DNA of 64,000 bases from [Clostridium] hylemonae DSM 15053 (GTDB lineage Bacteria > Bacillota > Clostridia > Lachnospirales > Lachnospiraceae): assembly GCF_008281175.1 (NCBI RefSeq), contig NZ_CP036524.1, positions 2,914,001 through 2,978,000 of the forward strand, written 5' to 3'. The stretch's first letter is position 1. Each line of letters begins with the position of its first letter. Below, piece by piece: positions 1 through 7,854 of this stretch. Under the pieces are notes generated by a model. That model was not told the origin of the DNA and searched no databases. It saw only the letters and a list, made by a program, of their open reading frames with translations. The position numbers and the translations under genes were made by a program.

Positions 1-969
1 TACGAGCATCTCCGGCTCAAATCTTTCTGCGTTCCCGCTGCTCTCACGGATATAGTTATATATCACTTCATAACGCCCCTTATCCGCAAGCGCGTTGTAC
101 CGGAGGACGGTCGGCAGAAGGATGGAATTGGCCACACCGTGTGCAACATGAAAGTATGCGCTTACCGGGTGGCTCATGGCATGCACATTGCCAAGTTTCG
201 CCCACGCAAATGCGATCCCCGCAAAATTACATCCCGCCATCATCGCACAGGCCGCATCTTCATCCTTCCGGTTCGCCACAAACCGCCGGATATTACGGCC
301 GATCAACTCCATTGCCTTTTCAGCCATCGCATCTGAAAATGGGGTGGCTTTTACAGATATATACGCTTCAATCGCATGGATCAGAGCATCAACCCCGCAG
401 GAAGCGGCGATAGACGCAGGCGCTGTCATTATGAGTTCCGGATCCAGCACTGCATATTTCGGAAGAATCTCATAACTGATCACGGACAGCTTATAATTCC
501 TCGATTCATCCGTGATCACAGAAGAAGCCGTCACCTCGCTCCCTGTTCCCGCCGTTGTAGGTATGGCGATCATCGGCACGATCGGTCCCGGGACCGTATC
601 AAATCCTTCGTAATCCGTAATATCTCCGCCGTAATTTACAAGCACCCCGACAGCCTTTGCCACATCCATGGAACTCCCGCCGCCAAGAGCAACGACACTG
701 GTCGCCTTGCACTCTTTATAAAGAGCCGCAGCGTCATTTACGATATCCACTGTCGGATTCGGTATTACATCCAGATACGTGGTACATTTGATACCTCCGT
801 CTAAAATAATGTCCTGAATCTTCTTTACTACGCCAATGCTTCCCAGTCCGCGGTCAGAAACAAGCAGAACATTGTCCGACTTGTTCTTTTTCAGTATTTC
901 CGGAAGCTTCTTTAAACTCCCTATCCCAAACTCTATATTCTGCGGAATTTTAAAACTATAATCTTTCAT
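1..969 (-). CDS. Iron-containing alcohol dehydrogenase (3' part outside window)
   Basis: Type III (Fe-dependent) alcohol dehydrogenase; 323 residues are visible from ATG at 969, against about 380-400 for the family, so the C-terminus lies beyond base 1. The NAD(P)-binding GGGSSMD motif, the PTTAGTGSE motif and the metal-ligand segments (D..IHAIE, HAMSHP, HVAHG) are all readable. It interconverts an aldehyde and its alcohol in the cytoplasm. An AAGGAGG-type ribosome site precedes the start and the sucD-like stop is only 28 nt upstream, so it is the last visible gene of the operon beginning at 5989. Its likely partner is the CoA-acylating dehydrogenase at 3147, whose aldehyde it would reduce (or supply). 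The substrate cannot be read from the sequence. Confidence 0.9.
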   Translation of the reverse strand, partial: MKDYSFKIPQNIEFGIGSLKKLPEILKKNKSDNVLLVSDRGLGSIGVVKKIQDIILDGGIKCTTYLDVIPNPTVDIVNDAAALYKECKATSVVALGGGSSMDVAKAVGVLVNYGGDITDYEGFDTVPGPIVPMIAIPTTAGTGSEVTASSVITDESRNYKLSVISYEILPKYAVLDPELIMTAPASIAASCGVDALIHAIEAYISVKATPFSDAMAEKAMELIGRNIRRFVANRKDEDAACAMMAGCNFAGIAFAWAKLGNVHAMSHPVSAYFHVAHGVANSILLPTVLRYNALADKGRYEVIYNYIRESSGNAERFEPEMLV

Positions 970-997
970 CACACTTATCCTCCTTAACCATGCGCGA

Positions 998-1918
998 TCA
1001 TCCGTCGATCTGCGGTTCCAGCGACTGCAGCCTGCCCCCGGTGCGCCTGTTATATTCATCCATAAACTCTACGATCTTGCCAAGCGTAGGGCAAATCACG
1101 GCTCCCGCATCCTCAAGGGCAGCGATCTTTGACCGCACCGTTCCCATCCCCCCGCTCACTATCGCTCCCGCATGCCCCATACGCTTATTTTCAGGTGCGT
1201 ACATCCCTGCGATATAGGCACATACCGGCTTTTTAAGGTTTAATTCTTTGATCTTGGCCGCGGCCATCTCTTCACTCGTACCACCGATCTCTCCGATAAT
1301 GACGATCGCGTCCGTCTCATCGTCCTGTGCAAAATATTCGATCACATCCGCGTGGTCCATACCGACTACAGCGTCGCCGCCGATACCTACGCACGTAGAG
1401 AGTCCGAATCCTTTGAATGTCAGATTGGACGCCGTCTCATGTGTGAGCGTACCGCTGCGGGATATGATTCCGATATGCCCTTTACCATAAATATAGTCGG
1501 GCATGATCCCAAGCTTTGACTTACCGGGAGAGATAACACCGATCGTATTGGGACCTACCACCTGTGCGTCAAGCGCTTTTGCCTTGTGTACGATCTGGAG
1601 CGCGTCCATGACCGGAACAAATTCCGTGATGACGGCAAGCAGCCGGATCCCTTCATCCAGCGCCTGAAATGCCGCATCCCGCACGAACTGCTTCGGGACA
1701 AGGAGCATAGCCGCACGGATCTCCGGGAATACGGCACGGGCGTCAGCTACGGTCTCGAATACCGGAACGCCCTCAACAGACTGGCCGCCCTTTCCGGGAG
1801 CTACGCCTGCAAGGAGCCTCGCTTTACTCTCCAGTGTACGTTTACAGTGGATACGCCCCTGCTTTCCCGTGATACCGATAATCAGCATAGCGGTATCCTG
1901 ATCAATTAATATACTCAT
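998..1918 (-). CDS. Succinyl-CoA synthetase alpha-like subunit (acid-CoA ligase)
   Basis: 306-residue SucD-like subunit. It has the N-terminal CoA-binding Rossmann motif GITGKQG (residues 15-21), the PGKGGQ segment, and the phosphohistidine loop MGHAGAIVSGG with the catalytic His at residue 249. The ATG at 1918 follows AAGGAGG and overlaps the sucC-like stop by 17 nt, so the two subunits are translationally coupled. The family forms an acyl-CoA from a carboxylic acid with ATP or GTP, reversibly. Because the genes sit with a DASS carrier, a CoA-dependent aldehyde dehydrogenase and an alcohol dehydrogenase rather than with TCA-cycle genes, I infer a dedicated acid-CoA ligase. Succinate, malate-like acids or sulfoacetate are possible substrates. 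Confidence 0.88.
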   Translation of the reverse strand: MSILIDQDTAMLIIGITGKQGRIHCKRTLESKARLLAGVAPGKGGQSVEGVPVFETVADARAVFPEIRAAMLLVPKQFVRDAAFQALDEGIRLLAVITEFVPVMDALQIVHKAKALDAQVVGPNTIGVISPGKSKLGIMPDYIYGKGHIGIISRSGTLTHETASNLTFKGFGLSTCVGIGGDAVVGMDHADVIEYFAQDDETDAIVIIGEIGGTSEEMAAAKIKELNLKKPVCAYIAGMYAPENKRMGHAGAIVSGGMGTVRSKIAALEDAGAVICPTLGKIVEFMDEYNRRTGGRLQSLEPQIDG

Positions 1919-3053
1919 TCTGCCTCGCCTCCTTCACCTTGAGAAGTGTCTGTACCGCCTCATCTGTTGTGCCGTACTTTGTCTGAGGAAAACCAAGCTT
2001 TTCATAGATAGACCACCCCTGCTCCTGGTTGAACCCCCGGCTCTTCACAACAACGGGCTTTCTGATGCCCAGTTCGGTGTAAGCCCGGGCAATGCCTTCC
2101 GCCATATCCGCACAGTTGTTGATACCTCCAAATACATTGACAAAAACATAGTCTGTCGACTTATTTTTTAGCAGAATACACATTGCCTGATAAGTCTTCT
2201 CCGCCGTAACGCCGCCCCCTAAATCGAGGAAATTATTTACACGGCCGCCATAGTGGCGGATCGTGTCCATCGTCGCCATGCCGATGCCGGCGCCTCCTGC
2301 CATCGTTCCTATATCTCCTTTTGCGTCAAGTTCCACATACGTGAGGTCATGTGCCTCTGCCTCCGCTTCCTGCGGAGTTTTTTCCTGCTCAGTGCGGGGA
2401 AGTATGATATAGTCGCCCTGACGGTACAGACTGTTGTCGTCAATGACAAGCTTCGCGTCAATGGCGATCAGCCTGCCGTCCTCAAGCACGGCGAGCGGAT
2501 TGATCTCGATAGTTGTCGCATCCAGCGCAAAGCAGGCGCGGGCAAGCTTTCGGGCAATATCGGCAACCTGCTCCATACGCGCAGCCGGAAGGTCAAAGAC
2601 TGCCGCGGCCATTCGGAAAGCTTCCGCGTCAAATCCCTCCGTACAGTCAAATCGGAGCAGTTTTTCAGGTGCAGCCGCCGCAAGTTCTTCAATATCCATT
2701 CCCCCGAACGGAGTAAAAAGCATGATCACCGCACGGTTTTTTACATCCAGCGTCATTCCCAGATAATACTCCTCTGAAATAGGCAGGAAATTACAGGCGA
2801 TCACCCCCTCCATCGTGTGTCCGTTGATGCTGATACCCTCAATGATCTTCTTGACTTCGGTCAGTTCCTCTTTAGACTTTACAACACGCACTGCCCCTGC
2901 TTTTCCACGTTTTCCTGCAAGAATCTGCCCCTTGAGCACACACGGATATTCAATGCCGTCCGGTACTTGATCGTCTGTCAAAAGTATACTTTCATTAACA
3001 GGAATCCCAAAGCGTTCCAATTGAGCTTTACCTTCAATTTCCAAATAATCCAT
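1902..3053 (-). CDS. Succinyl-CoA synthetase beta-like subunit (acid-CoA ligase)
   Basis: 383 residues from ATG 3053, preceded by AAAGGA at about 9 nt; the longer frame to 3110 has no ribosome site. It has an N-terminal ATP-grasp domain and a C-terminal ligase domain with FLDLGGGVT and NVFGGINNC. Canonical SucC usually reads NGAGLAM and GGIVRCD at the nucleotide/phosphate and acid-binding loops. Here the corresponding stretches read GGAGIGM and GGINNC, so the acid pocket has probably changed. It pairs with the SucD-like subunit downstream (17-nt overlap). Role inferred from context: activation of the DASS-imported acid, or ATP formation if the pathway runs from alcohol to acid. Confidence 0.86.
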   Translation of the reverse strand: MDYLEIEGKAQLERFGIPVNESILLTDDQVPDGIEYPCVLKGQILAGKRGKAGAVRVVKSKEELTEVKKIIEGISINGHTMEGVIACNFLPISEEYYLGMTLDVKNRAVIMLFTPFGGMDIEELAAAAPEKLLRFDCTEGFDAEAFRMAAAVFDLPAARMEQVADIARKLARACFALDATTIEINPLAVLEDGRLIAIDAKLVIDDNSLYRQGDYIILPRTEQEKTPQEAEAEAHDLTYVELDAKGDIGTMAGGAGIGMATMDTIRHYGGRVNNFLDLGGGVTAEKTYQAMCILLKNKSTDYVFVNVFGGINNCADMAEGIARAYTELGIRKPVVVKSRGFNQEQGWSIYEKLGFPQTKYGTTDEAVQTLLKVKEARQNEYIN

Positions 3054-3146
3054 AGGCCGATTTCCTTTCTGTATGCCGCAGCACCGCAGCTTGATACGGC
3101 GCTGCAGCAAATACTTGATACCTTCATTTTACTTTTATGATCACGT

Positions 3147-4529
3147 TTACAGCCAGGCAAGTTCCGGGTCCGGCAGATAGGACTCTTCGTACGGGTATCC
3201 AACGCGTGTAATGTTCATAAGATGATCGTAATTCAAGTTCCCGCTGAAGCTGTTGTTCCCCCATGATCCGCATCCAAGCGTCGTCGTCGCGGTGAAACCG
3301 TTTGTAGGGCTGCCGCCGCCTGTTGTTCCGGCAGGCTGATTAACGATCACACGGGAGACCGAACACTGCAAAGCGGCATATTCCACGTGTTCCGGAGTGT
3401 TGGAGTGGATGCCGATACTGTGCCCTTTTCCTTCACACTCAAGGTTTTCTACCATCATGGCGACACCTTCTTCAAACGTACCGTACGGATAGACGGCGAG
3501 GACAGGACACATCTTCTCACGGCAGAGCACGTCGCCATGTCCGAGTGCTCTTGCTCTGGCAATAATGATGCGGGTGCCTTCCGGGACGTCCAGGCCGATC
3601 TGCGCCGCCACCTTCTCTGCAGTAAGGCCGACCACGTCCCGGCTGATAACCCCACCGCCCGGAAAGATACCCTCACGCAGCCGGTCTGCCAGTTCCGGCT
3701 CTGCGGCATAATAACCGCCCTGCTTCTCCATTTCTTTTATAAATGCGTCAAACTTTTCTTCCGGAATGAAAACAGTCTGCTCGCCGAGGCAGATAAGGCC
3801 ATTGTCAAAGCTCCGGCCGATTATGATCTTAGATGCCGCTTCCGCCAGGTCTGCGTCTCTGTCCACAATGCACTGCACATTTCCCGCGCCCACCCCCAAA
3901 GCAGGTTTTCCGCTTGAGTAGGCTGCCTTTACCATGCCCATACCTCCAGTGGCCACAATGACGTCTGCCAGGCTCATGAGTTTTCCGCTGTCTTCGATAG
4001 AGACCTGCTCTAACCCAAGCACAAGATCCTCAGGAAATCCCAGCTTTGCAAGTTCTGTGCGGAACATACCGACGAGGAGCTTCGTGCATTTTACAGCCCG
4101 GGGATGAGGGGCGAATATAATAGAATTGCGAGTCTTTAACGCGAATGCCGCATTGCTCATCGGCGTCACGACAGGATTGGTCGACGGGACGATACTCGCG
4201 ACGACCCCCATCGGTTTTGCGATCTCGATCATACGGCGGTCTTCCAGTCTATTGATGATGCCAACTGATTTCTTCCCCTTCAGGCTGTGCCAGATGAGCG
4301 CGGATTTCATGCGGCATTTTGTGACTTTATCTGCCTCACTGCCAAGACGCGTCTCCTCGGCGGCCAGAGGCCCTAACATTTCAGCATTGTCATAGATCAC
4401 TTTACATACTGCGCGTGCCGCCGCATCCGCCTGCTCCTGCGTGGCAAACGCAAATTGTTCCTGTGCTGCTTTTGAACGTGACACCAATCCTTCTACCGTC
4501 ATTACTTCCTTCTGTTTTGTTTCATTCAT
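3147..4529 (-). CDS. CoA-acylating aldehyde dehydrogenase
   Basis: 460-residue aldehyde dehydrogenase of the AdhE-N/EutE/SucD(kluyveri) type. The catalytic Cys is Cys247 in GLICLGEQ, and the cofactor motifs IVPSTNP (113-119) and ATGGMGMV (193-200) are present. These enzymes interconvert an acyl-CoA and an aldehyde with NAD(P)H. It lies 30 nt downstream of the carrier and upstream of the CoA-ligase subunits, consistent with acid to acyl-CoA to aldehyde to alcohol. Succinate semialdehyde dehydrogenase, sulfoacetaldehyde dehydrogenase and related enzymes share this fold, so the substrate is unassigned. It lacks the short N-terminal targeting peptide typical of microcompartment EutE/PduP, and no shell genes are visible. 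Confidence 0.9.
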   Translation of the reverse strand: MNETKQKEVMTVEGLVSRSKAAQEQFAFATQEQADAAARAVCKVIYDNAEMLGPLAAEETRLGSEADKVTKCRMKSALIWHSLKGKKSVGIINRLEDRRMIEIAKPMGVVASIVPSTNPVVTPMSNAAFALKTRNSIIFAPHPRAVKCTKLLVGMFRTELAKLGFPEDLVLGLEQVSIEDSGKLMSLADVIVATGGMGMVKAAYSSGKPALGVGAGNVQCIVDRDADLAEAASKIIIGRSFDNGLICLGEQTVFIPEEKFDAFIKEMEKQGGYYAAEPELADRLREGIFPGGGVISRDVVGLTAEKVAAQIGLDVPEGTRIIIARARALGHGDVLCREKMCPVLAVYPYGTFEEGVAMMVENLECEGKGHSIGIHSNTPEHVEYAALQCSVSRVIVNQPAGTTGGGSPTNGFTATTTLGCGSWGNNSFSGNLNYDHLMNITRVGYPYEESYLPDPELAWL

Positions 4530-4558
4530 GTCAGACCATCTCCAATCTTTTAATATTA

Positions 4559-5989
4559 TTAATTAACGAGGTACGAAAGCTCTCCGAAAGCCGGCCAGAA
4601 CTGCATGGCCAGATAACCGAAGATAATGACCACGACCATACTGATGATCGTCATCGGAGTGCCGGCCTTCAGCATCTTATTTGCGTCCAGCCCGTAAGCG
4701 ACGGGTATCGCGCGGACACTGAGGGGAAGCAGAAATTCTGCGTTATACGCCAGTGTAGTGATAAACCAGTAAGGTATGGGGTTGAGACCAAGTTCACTCG
4801 TGAATCCGAATACGATCGGAATCGAAACAGCTGCGGCAGTTGTGCCGTTTGTCACTTCGGAAATGATACGGGTAAAAACGACCAGGATCACGATAGTCAG
4901 CAGGCCGCCGTCCAGTGCCAGTCCGGAAACGATATCCGCTATGCGGGCAGTCGCTCCAGAATCATTTATAAGTTTCCCAAGTGCCATACCGCCTGCAAAG
5001 AGGATCATCATTCCCCACATCATGCCATTTTGGGCGGTATCCCATGTGAGAAGGAAGCCTTTATCCGCAGCTACGATAAAGAAGCAGAGACAGCCGAGCG
5101 TCAGATATACATAGGCAGGCGCCAGTGCCGGCAGGATATCGGCGTAAAGAGGACGGGTAAATGCAGCTAACATGGCCACGAGAAAAAGTATGGAGCATAT
5201 TTTTTCGTCCCGTTTCATAGGACCGAGTTCCCGGTAGCTGTTGTTAAAATACTCTCTCGTGCCGTCTAATTTTTTAACCTTCATCGGCATCAAAAGCATA
5301 GAACCAAGAAGAACAAGCGCGGCTATGATGAGATATGGGGCGATGCGGATGACCCAGTCTATGTACATGAACTCGTGTCCGGTCAACTCTTCCAGATAGG
5401 AGATCGCAACCAGATTCATAGCGCCGCCGAGAGGTGTTCCGGCTCCGCCAAGGCTCACCCCCCATCCGATGGCAAGCAGAATAGGAACGGCAGGAGCACA
5501 TGTCGGAATATCATCATACCCCGCCGCCGATAGCATCGCGATCGCGATCGGAGTAAACAGGGCGCAGACCATGACATTTGGAAGAGCCATAGAAAGCGCG
5601 ATGCTGGCCAGCAGCCAGACTGTGATCTGCGACTTCATCGAAGGCCCTATAAGAGACAAAGCCTTCAGCGCCACCCGTCTGTCCAGGCCGCATGCTTTCC
5701 ATGGCAGACAGATAAGTGTAGAACCAAAGATAAGAATTATACTGTCGGATGCGTACTGCGCAGTGACGGATGCCATGGGTACGATATTAAAGACCGCGTT
5801 GGCGACAACCGGCATTATTCCCGTGATCGTGATGTGAACAGGACGTGTGATCCACCAGAAGATCAGCCAGAACGCAACACCCACTGCCTGTGCGCCGCGC
5901 ATGGTCAGGGCATTTGACAGCAGCAGAACTGTCAGGGCAAAAATAACGGGCCCTGCCAGGATATAAATGAAGCGTCGTTTAAGAGTCAT
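4559..5989 (-). CDS. SLC13/DASS family anion symporter
   Basis: 476 residues, largely hydrophobic with about 11-12 membrane segments. It fits the divalent anion:sodium symporter (CitT/SdcS/TtdT-like) family, including the duplicated re-entrant loop signatures (GGAGTPLGGAMN near 200; EVTNGTTAAAVSIPI near 390). It would carry a di- or tricarboxylate, or a sulfonated acid, across the membrane in exchange for sodium or another anion. It is the first gene of the catabolic operon. The upstream intergenic region holds a dyad (6135-6149) that recurs in front of the iclR-type gene, which points to IclR control. Confidence 0.88.
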   Translation of the reverse strand: MTLKRRFIYILAGPVIFALTVLLLSNALTMRGAQAVGVAFWLIFWWITRPVHITITGIMPVVANAVFNIVPMASVTAQYASDSIILIFGSTLICLPWKACGLDRRVALKALSLIGPSMKSQITVWLLASIALSMALPNVMVCALFTPIAIAMLSAAGYDDIPTCAPAVPILLAIGWGVSLGGAGTPLGGAMNLVAISYLEELTGHEFMYIDWVIRIAPYLIIAALVLLGSMLLMPMKVKKLDGTREYFNNSYRELGPMKRDEKICSILFLVAMLAAFTRPLYADILPALAPAYVYLTLGCLCFFIVAADKGFLLTWDTAQNGMMWGMMILFAGGMALGKLINDSGATARIADIVSGLALDGGLLTIVILVVFTRIISEVTNGTTAAAVSIPIVFGFTSELGLNPIPYWFITTLAYNAEFLLPLSVRAIPVAYGLDANKMLKAGTPMTIISMVVVIIFGYLAMQFWPAFGELSYLVN

Positions 5990-6134
5990 GATTGATTCCC
6001 TCCTCCGTATATTTTTAACTTGCCTGTATTATAGCGGGACAGGGCGGCCGCCCGCAATACAAAGCGCCGCTTTTTCCCGTGAGCGAAACAGGTTTTCAAA
6101 GCACAAACCCATGTCTCACATTCTGCATATTCAT

Positions 6135-6149
6135 TTGCATATGATGCAA
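6135..6149. promoter_or_regulatory. Candidate IclR operator upstream of the DASS operon
   Basis: TTGCATATGATGCAA is an almost perfect dyad about 146 bp upstream of the carrier start. The same motif with two changes lies at 7125-7139, before the IclR-family gene. On the minus strand the element includes a TTGCAT that could act as a -35 hexamer. Function is inferred from the pairing with the regulator. Confidence 0.55.
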
Positions 6150-6180
6150 CCATTTTTTACATAAATGATTGTTCGCGCAA

Positions 6181-6224
6181 TAAAAAAACTGCCGTAAAAT
6201 AGTTTCGCACTATTTTACGACAGT
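6181..6224 (-). terminator. Intrinsic terminator of the IclR gene
   Basis: A 16-bp stem (6188-6203 with 6209-6224, one wobble) and 5-nt loop are followed on the minus strand by a run of T (complement of 6182-6188). It starts 13 nt after the regulator stop and separates it from the downstream carrier operon. Confidence 0.85.
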
Positions 6225-6236
6225 ATTTTTAATTTA

Positions 6237-7031
6237 TCATTTCGGATAATAACCGAGCTTACCGGATATTTTGCCCGCGACAGCCATCACCGCTTTTGCA
6301 AGCTCCCGCTCGCGCTGCGGCTGGCTGATGCTGTGCGCGCTTGCCGATACGCTGACAGCGGCGATCGGAAGACGCTCGCGGTTAAATACCGGCGCCGCGA
6401 TCGAGCCCTTGCCCTCTGTAAGTTCGTTGAGAAGAAGGCAGTATCCCTTCTGTTTCGTATGAATAAGCTCCTGGCTGATCTCCCAGAGGTCAACTTTCGT
6501 CTCCGGGGTACGTTTTTGAAGATCACTGTTCTTCAAGATATCCTGTGCCTTCGCATACGGCATGTATGCCAGCAGGGCGCGTCCCATGGCGCAGCAGTAC
6601 ATAGGCTGCCGGTGCCCCATCGGGATAAACAGCTCCATCGTTCTTTCGGATGAACTGCTGATCAGATGGGCGACTTCCGTCTTCCGCGGAATACCCATAT
6701 GACCGTGCACACCATATTTATAAGAGAGACGCTGGAGCTCCGGGAACGCATGACGAAAGACGTCGTTGTTCTGCAAAGCAGCTCCTGCCAGTGCAACGAT
6801 CTCAAGTCCCGGGTAATAGAAGCCGGTGGAGTCATCACGCTCCAAAAACCCCCAGTCCAGCATTGTGTTCAGATGGCGGGAAACTGTACTGATATTCATA
6901 TCCAGCTTCATCGCGATATCAGAGGTACGCTGCATGGGCGTCGTCTCATCAAATGTCGACAATATGGCGAGAGTCTTACTGACACTTTTAGTCTTTGAAG
7001 CTTTGTGCCGGCTTTCTTCTGGCTGCGTCAT
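6237..7031 (-). CDS. IclR family transcriptional regulator
   Basis: 264 residues. There is an N-terminal winged helix (about 18-80, 'LAILSTFDE...STVSRHLNTML') and a C-terminal effector-sensing domain (about 95-260) with the usual MGHRQPMYCCAMGRALLAY and KGYCLLLNEL segments. IclR proteins commonly control the adjacent catabolic operon in response to a pathway acid. Here the neighbour is the DASS/CoA-ligase/aldehyde dehydrogenase operon. It has its own terminator and a TTGCAT/TACACT promoter (17-bp spacer) that overlaps the 7125-7139 dyad, which suggests autoregulation. Confidence 0.9.
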   Translation of the reverse strand: MTQPEESRHKASKTKSVSKTLAILSTFDETTPMQRTSDIAMKLDMNISTVSRHLNTMLDWGFLERDDSTGFYYPGLEIVALAGAALQNNDVFRHAFPELQRLSYKYGVHGHMGIPRKTEVAHLISSSSERTMELFIPMGHRQPMYCCAMGRALLAYMPYAKAQDILKNSDLQKRTPETKVDLWEISQELIHTKQKGYCLLLNELTEGKGSIAAPVFNRERLPIAAVSVSASAHSISQPQRERELAKAVMAVAGKISGKLGYYPK

Positions 7032-7124
7032 AGTATATAGATCCTTTCTTCAGGAAAGTCCTTAAGACCGCCCTGAATGTTGTTTAATGTAAGAAATCTT
7101 TGTTTTAGTAAGTGTATCATTGTT

Positions 7125-7139
7125 TTGCAGATTATGCAA
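7125..7139. promoter_or_regulatory. Candidate IclR operator overlapping its own promoter
   Basis: TTGCAGATTATGCAA matches 13 of 15 bases of the element at 6135-6149. On the minus strand TTGCAT (-35) is followed by a 17-bp spacer and TACACT (-10), so the dyad covers the -35 of the regulator's promoter. Confidence 0.55.
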
Positions 7140-7154
7140 CAATCCACCGTCCGT

Positions 7155-7186
7155 AAAAAAGACATGGAACATACCATGTCTTTTTT
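7155..7186 (-). terminator. Intrinsic terminator after the Rrf2 gene
   Basis: Perfect inverted repeat (7155-7167 with 7174-7186, 6-nt loop) with A-run and T-run on the two sides, so it could work in both directions. It lies 23 nt beyond the Rrf2 stop codon and ends the redox cassette. Confidence 0.85.
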
Positions 7187-7208
7187 GCGTTATCGTTTAA
7201 TTTTCTAA

Positions 7209-7640
7209 TTAGATCTTCTGTTTTTTCGGGCACCCGGTCACTTTTTTCTCCACATCTTCTATTGTGACAGTCTCAAGATAATCCTTACACTGTGCGTTCA
7301 TCTCACTATAGATTCCATCCATCATCCCTGCCATTCCGGATGCTATCATGCAGTCCATGTCTATACTGCCTGATTTCCAGGACGCTTTAATTACCTCTTC
7401 CTCCAACGCATCACAGACGCACCGCAAGGTCACCGCACTTGCGTCCGCCGCCATGTGATAGCCTCCTTTGATTCCTTCTTTTGTCCCAACAAGGGCCTTT
7501 TTCTTGAGTTTGGCCATTACCTTTCTCACACGCGCCGGATTCGTGCAGATATTCTCCGCCAGCTCCTCGCTGGAAACTACCGTATCCTTATGGCGCAGAT
7601 ATACAAGGGCATGCACTGCGATCGCAAATTCACTTGTCAT
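7209..7640 (-). CDS. Rrf2 family transcriptional regulator
   Basis: 143 residues from ATG 7640, which has AAAGGAGT about 9 nt upstream; the longer frame to 7694 is part of the preceding gene. Rrf2 winged helix at residues 1-75 (TSEFAIAVHALVYL... LAENICTNPARVRKVMAKL). The C-terminal half holds four cysteines (CDAL, DCM, QCK, GCPKK), compatible with a redox or Fe-S sensor as in other Rrf2 proteins, though the exact IscR/NsrR triad spacing is not evident. Its start overlaps the end of the DUF6132-like gene by 11 bp. It probably controls the cassette from the TTACA/TGTAA dyads at 9460-9513. Confidence 0.85.
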   Translation of the reverse strand: MTSEFAIAVHALVYLRHKDTVVSSEELAENICTNPARVRKVMAKLKKKALVGTKEGIKGGYHMAADASAVTLRCVCDALEEEVIKASWKSGSIDMDCMIASGMAGMMDGIYSEMNAQCKDYLETVTIEDVEKKVTGCPKKQKI

Positions 7641-7854
7641 CGTATTTCCCACTCCTTTTACTCTCTTCCTCTTCCTTTGTTCCACCAAAACCAAACGCCA
7701 GCACTATACCTATAAGGGTTCCCATCACGACAGCCCCGACCGGGCTTGCGGTGACCCCTCATCCGCCGCTTCTGCATCCGATAAATACATAGTACGCAAA
7801 TCCTGACGCGGCGCCGAGCAGCACAAAGCTAACTCTTTTCATGTGTTTTTTCAT
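7630..7854 (-). CDS. DUF6132-like membrane protein, candidate selenoprotein (in-frame UGA)
   Basis: Frame of 74 residues if UGA at 7759-7761 (codon 32) is read as an amino acid. ATG 7854 follows AAAGGAGG with 5-nt spacing and lies inside the end of the NapH-like gene. One membrane helix (about 8-26) leads to YYVFIGCRSGG, then the UGA, then GVTASPVGAVVMGTLIG and a second helix, ending in a charged tail. From memory, DUF6132 proteins read GC-x-SG-x-C-x-IT-SNP followed by a glycine-spaced helix. The UGA falls exactly on the second family cysteine, and T, P and both helix glycines are kept after it. A stem-loop with a GGUC loop follows (7725-7754). The alternative is a nonsense mutation, but the conserved downstream part argues against it. 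No sel genes are in the window. Confidence 0.72.
7725..7754 (-). promoter_or_regulatory. Candidate bacterial SECIS element
   Basis: On the mRNA, 17 nt after the UGA, AGCCC (7746-7742) pairs with GGGCU (7736-7732) around the 5-nt loop GGUCG. A lower helix UCAC/GUGA (7754-7751 with 7728-7725) extends it across a small internal loop. Bacterial SECIS elements are hairpins inside the coding region just after UGA with a G/U-bearing apical loop; E. coli fdhF has GGUCU at about 18 nt. Fold judged by eye. Confidence 0.6.

Noticed and set aside
3054-3110. Longer N-terminus for the SucC-like protein
   Set aside because: The extra residues are Cys/Arg-rich, lack family similarity and have no ribosome site; ATG 3053 has one.
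7630-7854. Simple pseudogene or assembly error explanation for the UGA-interrupted frame
   Set aside because: Both halves keep family residues, the stop falls on a conserved Cys, the frame does not shift, and a GGUC hairpin follows; Sec is the better explanation, though unproven.
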